A program made the position numbers and the translations under genes. 64,000 nucleotides of DNA from Symsagittifera roscoffensis (Eukaryota > Xenacoelomorpha > Acoela > Convolutidae). Below the pieces are notes generated by a model. That model searched no databases. It was given only the letters and a program-made list of their open reading frames with translations, and was not told the DNA's origin. Position 1 is the first letter of the stretch, and every line of letters begins with the position of its first letter. Where the stretch lies: NCBI RefSeq assembly GCF_963678635.1, contig NC_087069.1, positions 33,439,090-33,503,089 on the forward strand. The letters run 5' to 3'. Of this stretch, positions 20,976-34,393 are shown piece by piece.

Positions 20976-21005
20976 GGTTTGGTTGGTGTGGAGTACACCT
21001 AGAGC

Positions 21006-21422
<417 letters not shown>

Positions 21423-22124
21423 TCAGTTGAGTGTAGCTGAGTTGTAGATGTAGAAGTAGATTTTGGGTGTTGAATTTTGGACAAATCCGTGAGGTAACCA
21501 AGATATTCAGATCTCCAGAAGCCTTGAGAGCGCTCGACGTATAAAAAAATAGTTAGGCACGTAAAAGAGCAATAGAAGGAGAGCTCTGGTGAGTCGTTAC
21601 TTATATATATTAAGGAGCATTTTCAACTATATATAGTAAAGTATGTGAAGTGCAGACTATTTATACTTGGATTGGAGGTTACCCGCCAAAAGCGGCATAG
21701 GTGATTGGCCCGTGTCTGAGTGATAGCGGAAGCTCAAACTAAGCTCGAATCTGATTGGCTGAGAAGTGAAAACTTGAAAATTTGGTGTTTCTGCCTCTAG
21801 AATTGACCCAAAGCTAACTTCAGCCAGCTAAAAGCTCACTTCAGCTTAAGCTAGCTGAATTGGACTTGTTAGCTAGCTTTGTAAGCCTAAACTTAGCTAT
21901 TTCGAGCTGTAAGTTGGAGAGCAAAATGAAGCTCAAATCTGATTGGCTGAGACGTGAAAGCTTAAAATTTAGCAGTTTTTTAGCTCTAAAGTTGGTCTGG
22001 AGCTGATTTAAGCAAGTTACAAGCTCAGTTGAGCTTAGTAGCTCAAATTAGACGCTCAAAGCTAGCTGTTGAGAGCTCGAAATTGCATACAAGCCAATTT
22101 GAGCTTGCTAGCTAGAGTACAAAG

Positions 22125-22158
22125 AGAACTATGCTTTTTGGTGGCCTTTAAAAAGGCC
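22125..22158 (-). terminator. H2B 3' processing signal, copy 4
   Basis: Stem-loop 22143-22158; AGTTCT 22125-22130. Confidence 0.93.
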
Positions 22159-22201
22159 GGTTTGGTGTTGCTCAGAGCAACTAGTTGTAGAAGCTGATCG
22201 T

Positions 22202-22570
22202 CTACTTGGAGCTGGTGTACTTGGTGACGGCCTTGGTTCCCTCACTGACAGCATGCTTGGCCAGCTCTCCGGGCAACAGCAGTCTGACTGCGGTTTGGAT
22301 CTCCCGGCTAGAGATGGTTGATCGCTTGTTGTAGTGGGCCAGTTTTGAAGCTTCACCGGCGATTCTCTCGAAGATGTCGTTCACGAAGCTGTTCATGATC
22401 GACATAGCCTTGGATGAGATGCCGGTGTCAGGGTGGACCTGCTTCAGCACCTTGTAGATGTAGAGAGAGTAGGTCTCTCGCCTCTTCTTCTTCTTTTTCT
22501 TGTCTCCAGTGGGCTTCTTCTGGGCTTTGCCTGCCTTCTTGACTGCCTTTCCGCTGACTTTGGGTGCCAT
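22202..22570 (-). CDS. H2B: Histone H2B, copy 4
   Basis: Protein identical to copy 1; target site empty. Confidence 0.99.
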   Translation of the reverse strand: MAPKVSGKAVKKAGKAQKKPTGDKKKKKKRRETYSLYIYKVLKQVHPDTGISSKAMSIMNSFVNDIFERIAGEASKLAHYNKRSTISSREIQTAVRLLLPGELAKHAVSEGTKAVTKYTSSK

Positions 22571-22807
22571 TGTAGAGTTGTAGTTGTGGTGTTGTCGAGT
22601 TGTAGAAGCAGCAAAAAGCGAAGCTAACTTAAAAAACTGTGTTCAAATCGAGCTCGAAGAATGCTCAATTCTGATTGGCTCTCAGCTCCAAGCTTATTTT
22701 GGCTTCAATTTTTAATTTCTACGTCACTTTGAGGCTATTTAGGATTGCTAGGATGTCTCAGCTTACTGTTTGTATTCCAGTTAAGCTTGCTGGGCTTGAT
22801 AGAAGAT

Positions 22808-22840
22808 AGAACTAGTAGATTGGTGGCCTTTAAAAAGGCC
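22808..22840 (-). terminator. H2A 3' processing signal, copy 4
   Basis: Stem-loop 22825-22840; AGTTCT 22808-22813. Confidence 0.93.
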
Positions 22841-22890
22841 GGTTTGGTGTTGAAGCTTGAAAGCTAGCAACTGGTTGAGGTAGAAGCTCT

Positions 22891-23292
22891 TTACTTCTTG
22901 TCAGACTTGGGCTGAGACGAAGACTGCTTCTTGGGTAGGAGCACAGCCTGGATGTTTGGCAGCACACCGCCCTGAGCAATGGTCACTCCGTGGAGCAGCT
23001 TGTTCAACTCTTCGTCGTTCCTGATGGCCAACTGCAAGTGTCTGGGGATGATCCTGGACTTCTTGTTGTCTTTGGCAGCGTTGCCAGCCAGCTCAAGGAT
23101 CTCAGCAGTCAAGTACTCGAGCACAGCAGCAAGGTAGACTGGGGCTCCAGCACCAACTCGCTCAGCGTAGTTGCCCTTGCGGATGAATCGGTGGATTCTT
23201 CCAACAGGGAACTGCAGTCCAGCTCGGCTTGATCGGGTCTTGGCCTTGGCTCCAACTTTGCCGCTCTTCGATTTTCCTCCTTTGCCTGACAT
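22891..23292 (-). CDS. H2A: Histone H2A, copy 4
   Basis: Protein identical to copy 1; target site empty. Confidence 0.99.
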   Translation of the reverse strand: MSGKGGKSKSGKVGAKAKTRSSRAGLQFPVGRIHRFIRKGNYAERVGAGAPVYLAAVLEYLTAEILELAGNAAKDNKKSRIIPRHLQLAIRNDEELNKLLHGVTIAQGGVLPNIQAVLLPKKQSSSQPKSDKK

Positions 23293-23528
23293 CGTGTTGT
23301 AGTTGTAGCTGTTGTGGTAGAAGTTGTAGATTGACGATTGACTTTACCCGCAATTTGGCTCCCTGTCTTAGGGTAGTAAGTTCAAATCGGCCACCAAGAT
23401 GGGAGAGCCAATCAGAATCCAGCTAGCATTTTAAGTTATTTTAGATATGCTGAAAGCTCTACACTAACTAGCTGAGCTTGTTAAGAGCTCTAGCAGAGCT
23501 CGTTAGAGCTCTAGTAGAGCTTGACTTA

Positions 23529-23562
23529 AGAACTGAGATAGTTGGTGGCCTTTAAAAAGGCC
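23529..23562 (-). terminator. H4 3' processing signal, copy 5
   Basis: Stem-loop 23547-23562; AGTTCT 23529-23534. Confidence 0.93.
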
Positions 23563-23605
23563 GGTTTGGTGCTGCAGCTAGGAGAGCAGCTGGCTAAGAA
23601 GCTTC

Positions 23606-23983
<378 letters not shown>

Positions 23984-24583
23984 CTAGGTATCTATCAATT
24001 TCCGACCGACTTCTCTGCTCTCTGATTGGCCCTCATACCAACAGCCAATGAGAGAGCAGATAATAAAAAGTAAAAAAAGTTAGGCACGTAAAGGAGCAAT
24101 TGAAAAAAAAATTTTGAGCTCCCACAAGAACTTCTACCTCAAACTGGTCAGTCCACAGAGCTTATCAGAGCTATGTGATTTAAATCAAGCTCGTAGGAGC
24201 TCGCTTGAGGTCTGTGAGATAGCTTGCCGAGCTCTGAGAGCTCGAACTTGAAAATAGTTAGGCTACGTACGGGAGCAATTGAAAAATTTTGAGCTCACAC
24301 AAGGTGTACTAGCTTAAACTGGTCAGTCCACAGAGCTTATTCGAGCTCTGTGATTTAAATCAAGCTCATACAAGCTTGCCTGAGCTCTATGAGGTAGCTT
24401 GCCAAGCTCTGAGAGCTCGAAGCTCAAAAAAGTTAGGCTACGTACGGGAGCAATTGAACAGCTAGCTCGAGCTCATTTTCCAGCTGCGTCACCCCAATGA
24501 GGGGGAAGCAGAGCTCAACCTATACCAGCTTGAGCTTGCTCTGGTCGAAGTTAGCTTGAGCTAAGCTCACTGTGAAGAAATAT

Positions 24584-24616
24584 AGAACTGATAGTTGGGT
24601 GGCCTTTAAAAAGGCC
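24584..24616 (-). terminator. H3 3' processing signal, copy 5
   Basis: Stem-loop 24601-24616; AGTTCT 24584-24589. Confidence 0.93.
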
Positions 24617-24646
24617 GGTTTGGTTGGTGTGGAGTACACCTAGAGC

Positions 24647-25063
<417 letters not shown>

Positions 25064-25765
25064 TCAGTTGAGTGTAGCTGAGTTGTAGATGTAGAAGTAG
25101 ATTTTGGGTGTTGAATTTTGGACAAATCCGTGAGGTAACCAAGATATTCAGATCTCCAGAAGCCTTGAGAGCGCTCGACGTATAAAAAAATAGTTAGGCA
25201 CGTAAAAGAGCAATAGAAGGAGAGCTCTGGTGAGTCGTTACTTATATATATTAAGGAGCATTTTCAACTATATATAGTAAAGTATGTGAAGTGCAGACTA
25301 TTTATACTTGGATTGGAGGTTACCCGCCAAAAGCGGCATAGGTGATTGGCCCGTGTCTGAGTGATAGCGGAAGCTCAAACTAAGCTCGAATCTGATTGGC
25401 TGAGAAGTGAAAACTTGAAAATTTGGTGTTTCTGCCTCTAGAATTGACCCAAAGCTAACTTCAGCCAGCTAAAAGCTCACTTCAGCTTAAGCTAGCTGAA
25501 TTGGACTTGTTAGCTAGCTTTGTAAGCCTAAACTTAGCTATTTCGAGCTGTAAGTTGGAGAGCAAAATGAAGCTCAAATCTGATTGGCTGAGACGTGAAA
25601 GCTTAAAATTTAGCAGTTTTTTAGCTCTAAAGTTGGTCTGGAGCTGATTTAAGCAAGTTACAAGCTCAGTTGAGCTTAGTAGCTCAAATTAGACGCTCAA
25701 AGCTAGCTGTTGAGAGCTCGAAATTGCATACAAGCCAATTTGAGCTTGCTAGCTAGAGTACAAAG

Positions 25766-25799
25766 AGAACTATGCTTTTTGGTGGCCTTTAAAAAGGCC
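25766..25799 (-). terminator. H2B 3' processing signal, copy 5
   Basis: Stem-loop 25784-25799; AGTTCT 25766-25771. Confidence 0.93.
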
Positions 25800-25842
25800 G
25801 GTTTGGTGTTGCTCAGAGCAACTAGTTGTAGAAGCTGATCGT

Positions 25843-26211
25843 CTACTTGGAGCTGGTGTACTTGGTGACGGCCTTGGTTCCCTCACTGACAGCATGCTTG
25901 GCCAGCTCTCCGGGCAACAGCAGTCTGACTGCGGTTTGGATCTCCCGGCTAGAGATGGTTGATCGCTTGTTGTAGTGGGCCAGTTTTGAAGCTTCACCGG
26001 CGATTCTCTCGAAGATGTCGTTCACGAAGCTGTTCATGATCGACATAGCCTTGGATGAGATGCCGGTGTCAGGGTGGACCTGCTTCAGCACCTTGTAGAT
26101 GTAGAGAGAGTAGGTCTCTCGCCTCTTCTTCTTCTTTTTCTTGTCTCCAGTGGGCTTCTTCTGGGCTTTGCCTGCCTTCTTGACTGCCTTTCCGCTGACT
26201 TTGGGTGCCAT
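25843..26211 (-). CDS. H2B: Histone H2B, copy 5 (promoter displaced by R3)
   Basis: Protein identical to copy 1. R3 separates promoter and ATG by an extra 445 bp, so a transcript from the normal start would carry a long leader containing retrotransposon sequence. Confidence 0.98.
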   Translation of the reverse strand: MAPKVSGKAVKKAGKAQKKPTGDKKKKKKRRETYSLYIYKVLKQVHPDTGISSKAMSIMNSFVNDIFERIAGEASKLAHYNKRSTISSREIQTAVRLLLPGELAKHAVSEGTKAVTKYTSSK

Positions 26212-26231
26212 TGTAGAGTTGTAGTTGTGGT

Positions 26232-26251
26232 GTTGTCGAGTTGTAGAAGCA
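26232..26251. repeat. R3 target-site duplication, 3' side
   Basis: gttgtcgagttgtagaagca, repeated at 26677-26696. Confidence 0.92.
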
Positions 26252-26676
26252 TAAGTATGTGTTGGTCTGTGACCAGTTAAGCTTCTGAAGCAGACCTGCT
26301 GCTCTTTAAGCTGTTAACTTCCGGGTGTTGTTCATCTTGCGGAAAGTTGTTGTTGGAAAATTGCTTGTATTGGTGTGAGTCTGTGTCTGTTGATTGTTGT
26401 AGAGTGTCGTTTGATGTTGTTCATCTTGCGGAAAGGTGTTGTTGGAAAATTGCTTGTATTGGTGTGAGTCTGTGTGCGTATGTGTCTGTTGATTGTTGTA
26501 GAGTGTCTCGGATTAGTTCTTGTATCTTGGGGTTTGTCTGTGAAGCTCTTTTGAGGTAATTTGAGTTTAGTCTTGTTAGTTCATCTTGAATCGTCTTCAT
26601 CCTGGTGATTTTATGTACTTCCTCTGTTGGTGTTAGTATTGGTAGATGGTAGGCTATTTTTAGTGCTCTATTTTTA
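26252..26676 (-). mobile_element. R3: 5'-truncated LINE at the H2B site
   Basis: 425 bp of the element's 3' end: the last part of ORF2 and the 3' UTR, including the duplicated 3' UTR block. Similarity ends near 26668 after tagtgctct. The next 8 bases, atttttag, repeat a nearby element sequence and look like filler added at the 5' junction. No functional ORF. Confidence 0.93.
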
Positions 26677-26696
26677 GTTGTCGAGTTGTAGAAGCA
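26677..26696. repeat. R3 target-site duplication, 5' side
   Basis: 20-bp match to 26232-26251. Confidence 0.92.
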
Positions 26697-26893
26697 GCAA
26701 AAAGCGAAGCTAACTTAAAAAACTGTGTTCAAATCGAGCTCGAAGAATGCTCAATTCTGATTGGCTCTCAGCTCCAAGCTTATTTTGGCTTCAATTTTTA
26801 ATTTCTACGTCACTTTGAGGCTATTTAGGATTGCTAGGATGTCTCAGCTTACTGTTTGTATTCCAGTTAAGCTTGCTGGGCTTGATAGAAGAT

Positions 26894-26926
26894 AGAACTA
26901 GTAGATTGGTGGCCTTTAAAAAGGCC
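26894..26926 (-). terminator. H2A 3' processing signal, copy 5
   Basis: Stem-loop 26911-26926; AGTTCT 26894-26899. Confidence 0.93.
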
Positions 26927-26976
26927 GGTTTGGTGTTGAAGCTTGAAAGCTAGCAACTGGTTGAGGTAGAAGCTCT

Positions 26977-27378
26977 TTACTTCTTGTCAGACTTGGGCTG
27001 AGACGAAGACTGCTTCTTGGGTAGGAGCACAGCCTGGATGTTTGGCAGCACACCGCCCTGAGCAATGGTCACTCCGTGGAGCAGCTTGTTCAACTCTTCG
27101 TCGTTCCTGATGGCCAACAGCAAGTGTCTGGGGATGATCCTGGACTTCTTGTTGTCTTTGGCAGCGTTGCCAGCCAGCTCAAGGATCTCAGCAGTCAAGT
27201 ACTCGAGCACAGCAGCAAGGTAGACTGGGGCTCCAGCACCAACTCGCTCAGCGTAGTTGCCCTTGCGGATGAATCGGTGGATTCTTCCAACAGGGAACTG
27301 CAGTCCAGCTCGGCTTGATCGGGTCTTGGCCTTGGCTCCAACTTTGCCGCTCTTCGATTTTCCTCCTTTGCCTGACAT
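26977..27378 (-). CDS. H2A: Histone H2A, copy 5 (Q87L)
   Basis: Intact promoter and empty target site. One coding change: Gln87 to Leu in the normally invariant [10 protein letters not shown] segment of the fold. Confidence 0.98.
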   Translation of the reverse strand: MSGKGGKSKSGKVGAKAKTRSSRAGLQFPVGRIHRFIRKGNYAERVGAGAPVYLAAVLEYLTAEILELAGNAAKDNKKSRIIPRHLLLAIRNDEELNKLLHGVTIAQGGVLPNIQAVLLPKKQSSSQPKSDKK

Positions 27379-27614
27379 CGTGTTGTAGTTGTAGCTGTTG
27401 TGGTAGAAGTTGTAGATTGACGATTGACTTTACCCGCAATTTGGCTCCCTGTCTTAGGGTAGTAAGTTCAAATCGGCCACCAAGATGGGAGAGCCAATCA
27501 GAATCGAGCTAGCATTTTAAGTTATTTTAGATATGCTGAAAGCTCTACACTAACTAGCTGAGCTTGTTAAGAGCTCTAGCAGAGCTCGTTAGAGCTCTAG
27601 TAGAGCTTGACTTA

Positions 27615-27648
27615 AGAACTGAGATAGTTGGTGGCCTTTAAAAAGGCC
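27615..27648 (-). terminator. H4 3' processing signal, copy 6
   Basis: Stem-loop 27633-27648; AGTTCT 27615-27620. Confidence 0.93.
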
Positions 27649-27691
27649 GGTTTGGTGCTGCAGCTAGGAGAGCAGCTGGCTAAGAAGCTTC

Positions 27692-28069
<378 letters not shown>

Positions 28070-28670
28070 CTAGGTACCTATCAATTTCCGACCGACTTCT
28101 CTGCTCTCTGATTGGCCCTCATACCAACAGCCAATGAGAGAGCAGATAATAAAAAGTAAAAAAAGTTAGGCACGTAAAGGAGCAATTGAAAAAAATTTTT
28201 TCAGCTCCCACAAGAACTTCTACCTCAAACTGGTCAGTCCACAGAGCTTATCAGAGCTATGTGATTTAAATCAAGCTCGTAGGAGCTCGCTTGAGGTCTG
28301 TGAGATAGCTTGCCGAGCTCTGAGAGCTCGAACTTGAAAATAGTTAGGCTACGTACGGGAGCAATTGAAAAAATTTTGAGCTCACACAAGGTGTACTAGC
28401 TTAAACTGGTCAGTCCACAGAGCTTATTCGAGCTCTGTGATTTAAATCAAGCTCATACAAGCTTGCCTGAGCTCTATGAGGTAGCTTGCCAAGCTCTGAG
28501 AGCTCGAAGCTCAAAAAAGTTAGGCTACGTACGGGAGCAATTGAACAGCTAGCTCGAGCTCATTTTCCAGCTGCGTCACCCCAATGAGGGGGAAGCAGAG
28601 CTCAACCTATACCAGCTTGAGCTTGCTCTGGTCGAAGTTAGCTTGAGCTAAGCTCACTGTGAAGAAATAT

Positions 28671-28703
28671 AGAACTGATAGTTGGGTGGCCTTTAAAAAG
28701 GCC
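28671..28703 (-). terminator. H3 3' processing signal, copy 6
   Basis: Stem-loop 28688-28703; AGTTCT 28671-28676. Confidence 0.93.
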
Positions 28704-28733
28704 GGTTTGGTTGGTGTGGAGTACACCTAGAGC

Positions 28734-29150
<417 letters not shown>

Positions 29151-29852
29151 TCAGTTGAGTGTAGCTGAGTTGTAGATGTAGAAGTAGATTTTGGGTGTTG
29201 AATTTTGGACAAATCCGTGAGGTAACCAAGATATTCAGATCTCCAGAAGCCTTGAGAGCGCTCGACGTATAAAAAAATAGTTAGGCACGTAAAAGAGCAA
29301 TAGAAGGAGAGCTCTGGTGAGTCGTTACTTATATATATTAAGGAGCATTTTCAACTATATATAGTAAAGTATGTGAAGTGCAGACTATTTATACTTGGAT
29401 TGGAGGTTACCCGCCAAAAGCGGCATAGGTGATTGGCCCGTGTCTGAGTGATAGCGGAAGCTCAAACTAAGCTCGAATCTGATTGGCTGAGAAGTGAAAA
29501 CTTGAAAATTTGGTGTTTCTGCCTCTAGAATTGACCCAAAGCTAACTTCAGCCAGCTAAAAGCTCACTTCAGCTTAAGCTAGCTGAATTGGACTTGTTAG
29601 CTAGCTTTGTAAGCCTAAACTTAGCTATTTCGAGCTGTAAGTTGGAGAGCAAAATGAAGCTCAAATCTGATTGGCTGAGACGTGAAAGCTTAAAATTTAG
29701 CAGTTTTTTAGCTCTAAAGTTGGTCTGGAGCTGATTTAAGCAAGTTACAAGCTCAGTTGAGCTTAGTAGCTCAAATTAGACGCTCAAAGCTAGCTGTTGA
29801 GAGCTCGAAATTGCATACAAGCCAATTTGAGCTTGCTAGCTAGAGTACAAAG

Positions 29853-29886
29853 AGAACTATGCTTTTTGGTGGCCTTTAAAAAGGCC
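29853..29886 (-). terminator. H2B 3' processing signal, copy 6
   Basis: Stem-loop 29871-29886; AGTTCT 29853-29858. Confidence 0.93.
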
Positions 29887-29929
29887 GGTTTGGTGTTGCT
29901 CAGAGCAACTAGTTGTAGAAGCTGATCGT

Positions 29930-30298
29930 CTACTTGGAGCTGGTGTACTTGGTGACGGCCTTGGTTCCCTCACTGACAGCATGCTTGGCCAGCTCTCCGG
30001 GCAACAGCAGTCTGACTGCGGTTTGGATCTCCCGGCTAGAGATGGTTGATCGCTTGTTGTAGTGGGCCAGTTTTGAAGCTTCACCGGCGATTCTCTCGAA
30101 GATGTCGTTCACGAAGCTGTTCATGATCGACATAGCCTTGGATGAGATGCCGGTGTCAGGGTGGACCTGCTTCAGCACCTTGTAGATGTAGAGAGAGTAG
30201 GTCTCTCGCCTCTTCTTCTTCTTTTTCTTGTCTCCAGTGGGCTTCTTCTGGGCTTTGCCTGCCTTCTTGACTGCCTTTCCGCTGACTTTGGGTGCCAT
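29930..30298 (-). CDS. H2B: Histone H2B, copy 6 (promoter lost)
   Basis: Protein identical to copy 1. The H2B promoter is absent, not just displaced: upstream lie R4, foreign DNA and then the H3 3' region. This gene is probably silent, yet it has gathered no coding change. Confidence 0.97.
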   Translation of the reverse strand: MAPKVSGKAVKKAGKAQKKPTGDKKKKKKRRETYSLYIYKVLKQVHPDTGISSKAMSIMNSFVNDIFERIAGEASKLAHYNKRSTISSREIQTAVRLLLPGELAKHAVSEGTKAVTKYTSSK

Positions 30299-30338
30299 TG
30301 TAGAGTTGTAGTTGTGGTGTTGTCGAGTTGTAGAAGCA

Positions 30339-31000
30339 CGTAAGTATGTGTTGGTCTGTGACCAGTTAAGCTTCTGAAGCAGACCTGCTGCTCTTTAAGC
30401 TGTTAACTTCCGGGTGTTGTTCATCTTGCGGAAAGGTGTTGTTGGAAAATTGCTTGCATTGGTGTGAGTCTGTGTGCGTATGTGTCTGTTGATTGTTGTA
30501 GAGTGTCTCGGATTAGTTCTTGTATCTTGGGGTTTGTTTGTGCAGCTCTTTTGAGGTAATTTGAGTTTAGTCTTGTTAGTTCTTCTTGAATCGTCTTCAT
30601 CCTGGTGATTTTATGTACTTCCTCTGTTGGTGTTAGTACTGGTAGATGGTAGGCTATTTTTAGTGCTCTGTTCTGCAATCTTTGTAAGTGACTTGTTGAT
30701 GCGTTTGCCCACGAAGGTGATGCGTATGTGAGTACTGGTAGAATTGTTGATTGGTACAAAAACTTTAAGACTTTGGATTTGATGCCTTTGGCTCGTAGTA
30801 CTAGTAGAAAATTGATTTTCCTTGTCGATTTGTCTTCAATTCTTTGTAGATAGTCTTTCCAAGTCAGGTTGTTATTTAATGTAATTCCCAGAAATTTAGT
30901 GGTTGTTGATGGTTCGATCTCTTCGTTCTGTAGCATTAGTTTGCAGTCATTCTTCTTGTGTCTTGTAAAAAGTATAAAGTTTGTCTTCTCCGGGTTCACG
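30339..31000 (-). mobile_element. R4: diverged LINE 3' fragment at the H2B site
   Basis: 662 bp covering the 3' UTR and the last ~190 codons of ORF2. The 3' junction is at the same H2B position as R2, R3 and R6. It belongs to a slightly different subfamily: about 9 amino-acid differences in 190 (for example ILPVLTYA where R1 has ILPGFTYA), and only one copy of the 3' UTR block that is doubled in R1-R3, R5 and R6. No target duplication can be seen at the other end because the fragment runs straight into foreign DNA. Confidence 0.92.
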
Positions 31001-31017
31001 AGCATAAGAACAAGCAT
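30421..31017 (-). pseudogene. R4 ORF2 C-terminal remnant
   Basis: 198 codons open from a chance ATG in the foreign DNA (31015-31017). The first seven residues are not from the element; from NPEKTNF onward it is the end of the reverse transcriptase and the C-terminal region. It lacks the endonuclease and the YADD site. Confidence 0.9.
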
Positions 31018-31104
31018 AAAGCGTCAGATGAAGTGGTGCAACTAATAAAAAACGTTCCGACTAGTCATTTGAAAACAAACAAAACTTCGGATTTAGAACA
31101 AAAT

Positions 31105-31306
31105 CATTACGAGGCCAAACTGTGCACTGGATAGGCGCACAATTTTGTGTCTGTATGTTCCTGGATTCCACAAACATATTTTTAAACATGATAAAATTTT
31201 GTCGGCACGATCAAAGAAATTTAAAGAACAAAAGAAGAACAAAGGAAGCGTCCTTGTTGCGGAATCCGCTTACAATTCACAAAACACACAGTTTGGCCTC
31301 GTAATG
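31105..31306. mobile_element. MITE-like element with 20-bp terminal inverted repeats
   Basis: cattacgaggccaaactgtg (31105-31124) is the exact reverse complement of 31287-31306; the whole is 202 bp. The size and perfect inverted repeats suggest a small non-autonomous DNA transposon. The flanks do not show a clean target duplication, so the call is tentative. Confidence 0.5.
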
Positions 31307-31881
31307 TTTTATGTTGTAGTTTTTATTCTCAAATATTTGTGGTGGGAAAAACTGTAAATATTTCACAGCATTGGCTCTCTTTTGTCGTGAGGTCAGCCTC
31401 ACATACATCATTTTTTCTGAATTTTTTTTTATTTTTTCTAATTCTTCAGATTCACGGCGAAAATAGGTTTGATATGATACCACACTTAAGCATTCAAAAC
31501 AACTCTCCTTGGAATACCTAAAACTAGGCAAAAATTATCTTAATCTAAAATTATTTCTCAACACTTTATGAGGGCCAGAAAGTGTTGCCAAAACTTAAAA
31601 TATAACAACAAAAGATCGATTCAATTGTATGCTGACAAATTTAGTTTAATTAGAAACACAGAGTTTGGTTCCAGATCAAAAAAGGGCACTCACTATTGGC
31701 GCAATTGATACGCCGTTACAAGAGGTTTCGGCGTCTTTATTGGACATTAAGCTGTAAGTTCGAAATACGTTTTTAGATCTTACAGATTAGAATTTTACCT
31801 TGATACTCGTCAACAGTACACCCAGAAAAATCTAACAAAAGCAAACTAGTCAAAATCTAACAAAAGTAGCTGGTAACTTTT

Positions 31882-32107
31882 GGTGTACCTCAGCGACATA
31901 TTCTTAGCACCTTTCGATCACTCTTACATAAATGATCTTCAAGTAGTCACGGGAAGCACTGTAGCACTATTGTATACAAATGACACTGCTCTGTTGTCCA
32001 CAAAGAACCAAGACTGTATTCAACTCACAAATAAATCGGCTTTGCTAGAAGTAAAGAAATGCTTAAATAGCAATATATTGTCACTTAATGTAAAAAAAAC
32101 AAGACCA
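31882..32107 (+). pseudogene. Decayed reverse transcriptase fragment (second LINE family)
   Basis: On the + strand, GVPQRHIL at 31882 resembles the GVPQGSIL motif of LINE reverse transcriptases. After a frame change come YINDLQ, LLYTNDTALL (matching the catalytic FADDTALL or YADDTALL region) and LSLNVKKT. The catalytic Asp pair is degenerate (TND) and the frame is broken, so it is a relic. It is unlike the ORF2 of R1-R7 and lies in the opposite orientation. Confidence 0.65.
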
Positions 32108-32445
32108 TGAGCCATGGCAGACACAAAAAATTGAAAGAAAGGCAGGTCAATTTTCTATTAACTGACACTGAACTACAAAACTGGTCAGTCCACAGAGCTT
32201 ATTCGAGCTCTGTGATTTAAATCAAGCTCATACAAGCTTGCCTGAGCTCTATGAGGTAGCTTGCCAAGCTCTGAGAGCTCGAAGCTCAAAAAAGTTAGGC
32301 TACGTACGGGAGCAATTGAACAGCTAGCTCGAGCTCATTTTCCAGCTGCGTCACCCCAATGAGGGGGAAGCAGAGCTCAACCTATACCAGCTTGAGCTTG
32401 CTCTGGTCGAAGTTAGCTTGAGCTAAGCTCACTGTGAAGAAACAT

Positions 32446-32478
32446 AGAACTGATAGTTGGGTGGCCTTTAAAAAGGCC
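32446..32478 (-). terminator. H3 3' processing signal, copy 7
   Basis: Stem-loop 32463-32478; AGTTCT 32446-32451. One T-to-C change just beyond (32443) is shared with the window-end copy. Confidence 0.93.
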
Positions 32479-32508
32479 GGTTTGGTTGGTGTGGAGTACA
32501 CCTAGAGC

Positions 32509-32925
<417 letters not shown>

Positions 32926-33627
32926 TCAGTTGAGTGTAGCTGAGTTGTAGATGTAGAAGTAGATTTTGGGTGTTGAATTTTGGACAAATCCGTGAGGTAA
33001 CCAAGATATTCAGATCTCCAGAAGCCTTGAGAGCGCTCGACGTATAAAAAAATAGTTAGGCACGTAAAAGAGCAATAGAAGGAGAGCTCTGGTGAGTCGT
33101 TACTTATATATATTAAGGAGCATTTTCAACTATATATAGTAAAGTATGTGAAGTGCAGACTATTTATACTTGGATTGGAGGTTACCCGCCAAAAGCGGCA
33201 TAGGTGATTGGCCCGTGTCTGAGTGATAGCGGAAGCTCAAACTAAGCTCGAATCTGATTGGCTGAGAAGTGAAAACTTGAAAATTTGGTGTTTCTGCCTC
33301 TAGAATTGACCCAAAGCTAACTTCAGCCAGCTAAAAGCTCACTTCAGCTTAAGCTAGCTGAATTGGACTTGTTAGCTAGCTTTGTAAGCCTAAACTTAGC
33401 TATTTCGAGCTGTAAGTTGGAGAGCAAAATGAAGCTCAAATCTGATTGGCTGAGACGTGAAAGCTTAAAATTTAGCAGTTTTTTAGCTCTAAAGTTGGTC
33501 TGGAGCTGATTTAAGCAAGTTACAAGCTCAGTTGAGCTTAGTAGCTCAAATTAGACGCTCAAAGCTAGCTGTTGAGAGCTCGAAATTGCATACAAGCCAA
33601 TTTGAGCTTGCTAGCTAGAGTACAAAG

Positions 33628-33661
33628 AGAACTATGCTTTTTGGTGGCCTTTAAAAAGGCC
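33628..33661 (-). terminator. H2B 3' processing signal, copy 7
   Basis: Stem-loop 33646-33661; AGTTCT 33628-33633. Confidence 0.93.
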
Positions 33662-33704
33662 GGTTTGGTGTTGCTCAGAGCAACTAGTTGTAGAAGCTGA
33701 TCGT

Positions 33705-34073
33705 CTACTTGGAGCTGGTGTACTTGGTGACGGCCTTGGTTCCCTCACTGACAGCATGCTTGGCCAGCTCTCCGGGCAACAGCAGTCTGACTGCGGTTTG
33801 GATCTCCCGGCTAGAGATGGTTGATCGCTTGTTGTAGTGGGCCAGTTTTGAAGCTTCACCGGCGATTCTCTCGAAGATGTCGTTCACGAAGCTGTTCATG
33901 ATCGACATAGCCTTGGATGAGATGCCGGTGTCAGGGTGGACCTGCTTCAGCACCTTGTAGATGTAGAGAGAGTAGGTCTCTCGCCTCTTCTTCTTCTTTT
34001 TCTTGTCTCCAGTGGGCTTCTTCTGGGCTTTGCCTGCCTTCTTGACTGCCTTTCCGCTGACTTTGGGTGCCAT
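33705..34073 (-). CDS. H2B: Histone H2B, copy 7
   Basis: Protein identical to copy 1; promoter intact. Confidence 0.99.
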   Translation of the reverse strand: MAPKVSGKAVKKAGKAQKKPTGDKKKKKKRRETYSLYIYKVLKQVHPDTGISSKAMSIMNSFVNDIFERIAGEASKLAHYNKRSTISSREIQTAVRLLLPGELAKHAVSEGTKAVTKYTSSK

Positions 34074-34310
34074 TGTAGAGTTGTAGTTGTGGTGTTGTCG
34101 AGTTGTAGAAGCAGCAAAAAGCGAAGCTAACTTAAAAAACTGTGTTCAAATCGAGCTCGAAGAATGCTCAATTCTGATTGGCTCTCAGCTCCAAGCTTAT
34201 TTTGGCTTCAATTTTTAATTTCTACGTCACTTTGAGGCTATTTAGGATTGCTAGGATGTCTCAGCTTACTGTTTGTATTCCAGTTAAGCTTGCTGGGCTT
34301 GATAGAAGAT

Positions 34311-34343
34311 AGAACTAGTAGATTGGTGGCCTTTAAAAAGGCC
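34311..34343 (-). terminator. H2A 3' processing signal, copy 6
   Basis: Stem-loop 34328-34343; AGTTCT 34311-34316. Confidence 0.93.
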
Positions 34344-34393
34344 GGTTTGGTGTTGAAGCTTGAAAGCTAGCAACTGGTTGAGGTAGAAGCTCT

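Larger units (their letters stand above)
31001..32177. other. Foreign AT-rich segment replacing H2A and H4
   Basis: 1,177 bp unlike the rest of the array except for its second copy at 62448-63624. It contains an inverted-repeat element (31105-31306) and a decayed reverse transcriptase (31882-32107). Between them (31307-31881) there is AT-rich DNA with T runs near 31410-31440 and no gene I can recognise. The junction with the array at 32177/32178 shows no obvious duplication. Confidence 0.85.

Noticed and set aside
31277-31531. 84-codon frame on the - strand in the foreign segment
   Set aside because: It reads into the inverted repeat and AT-rich DNA, with no recognisable domain.
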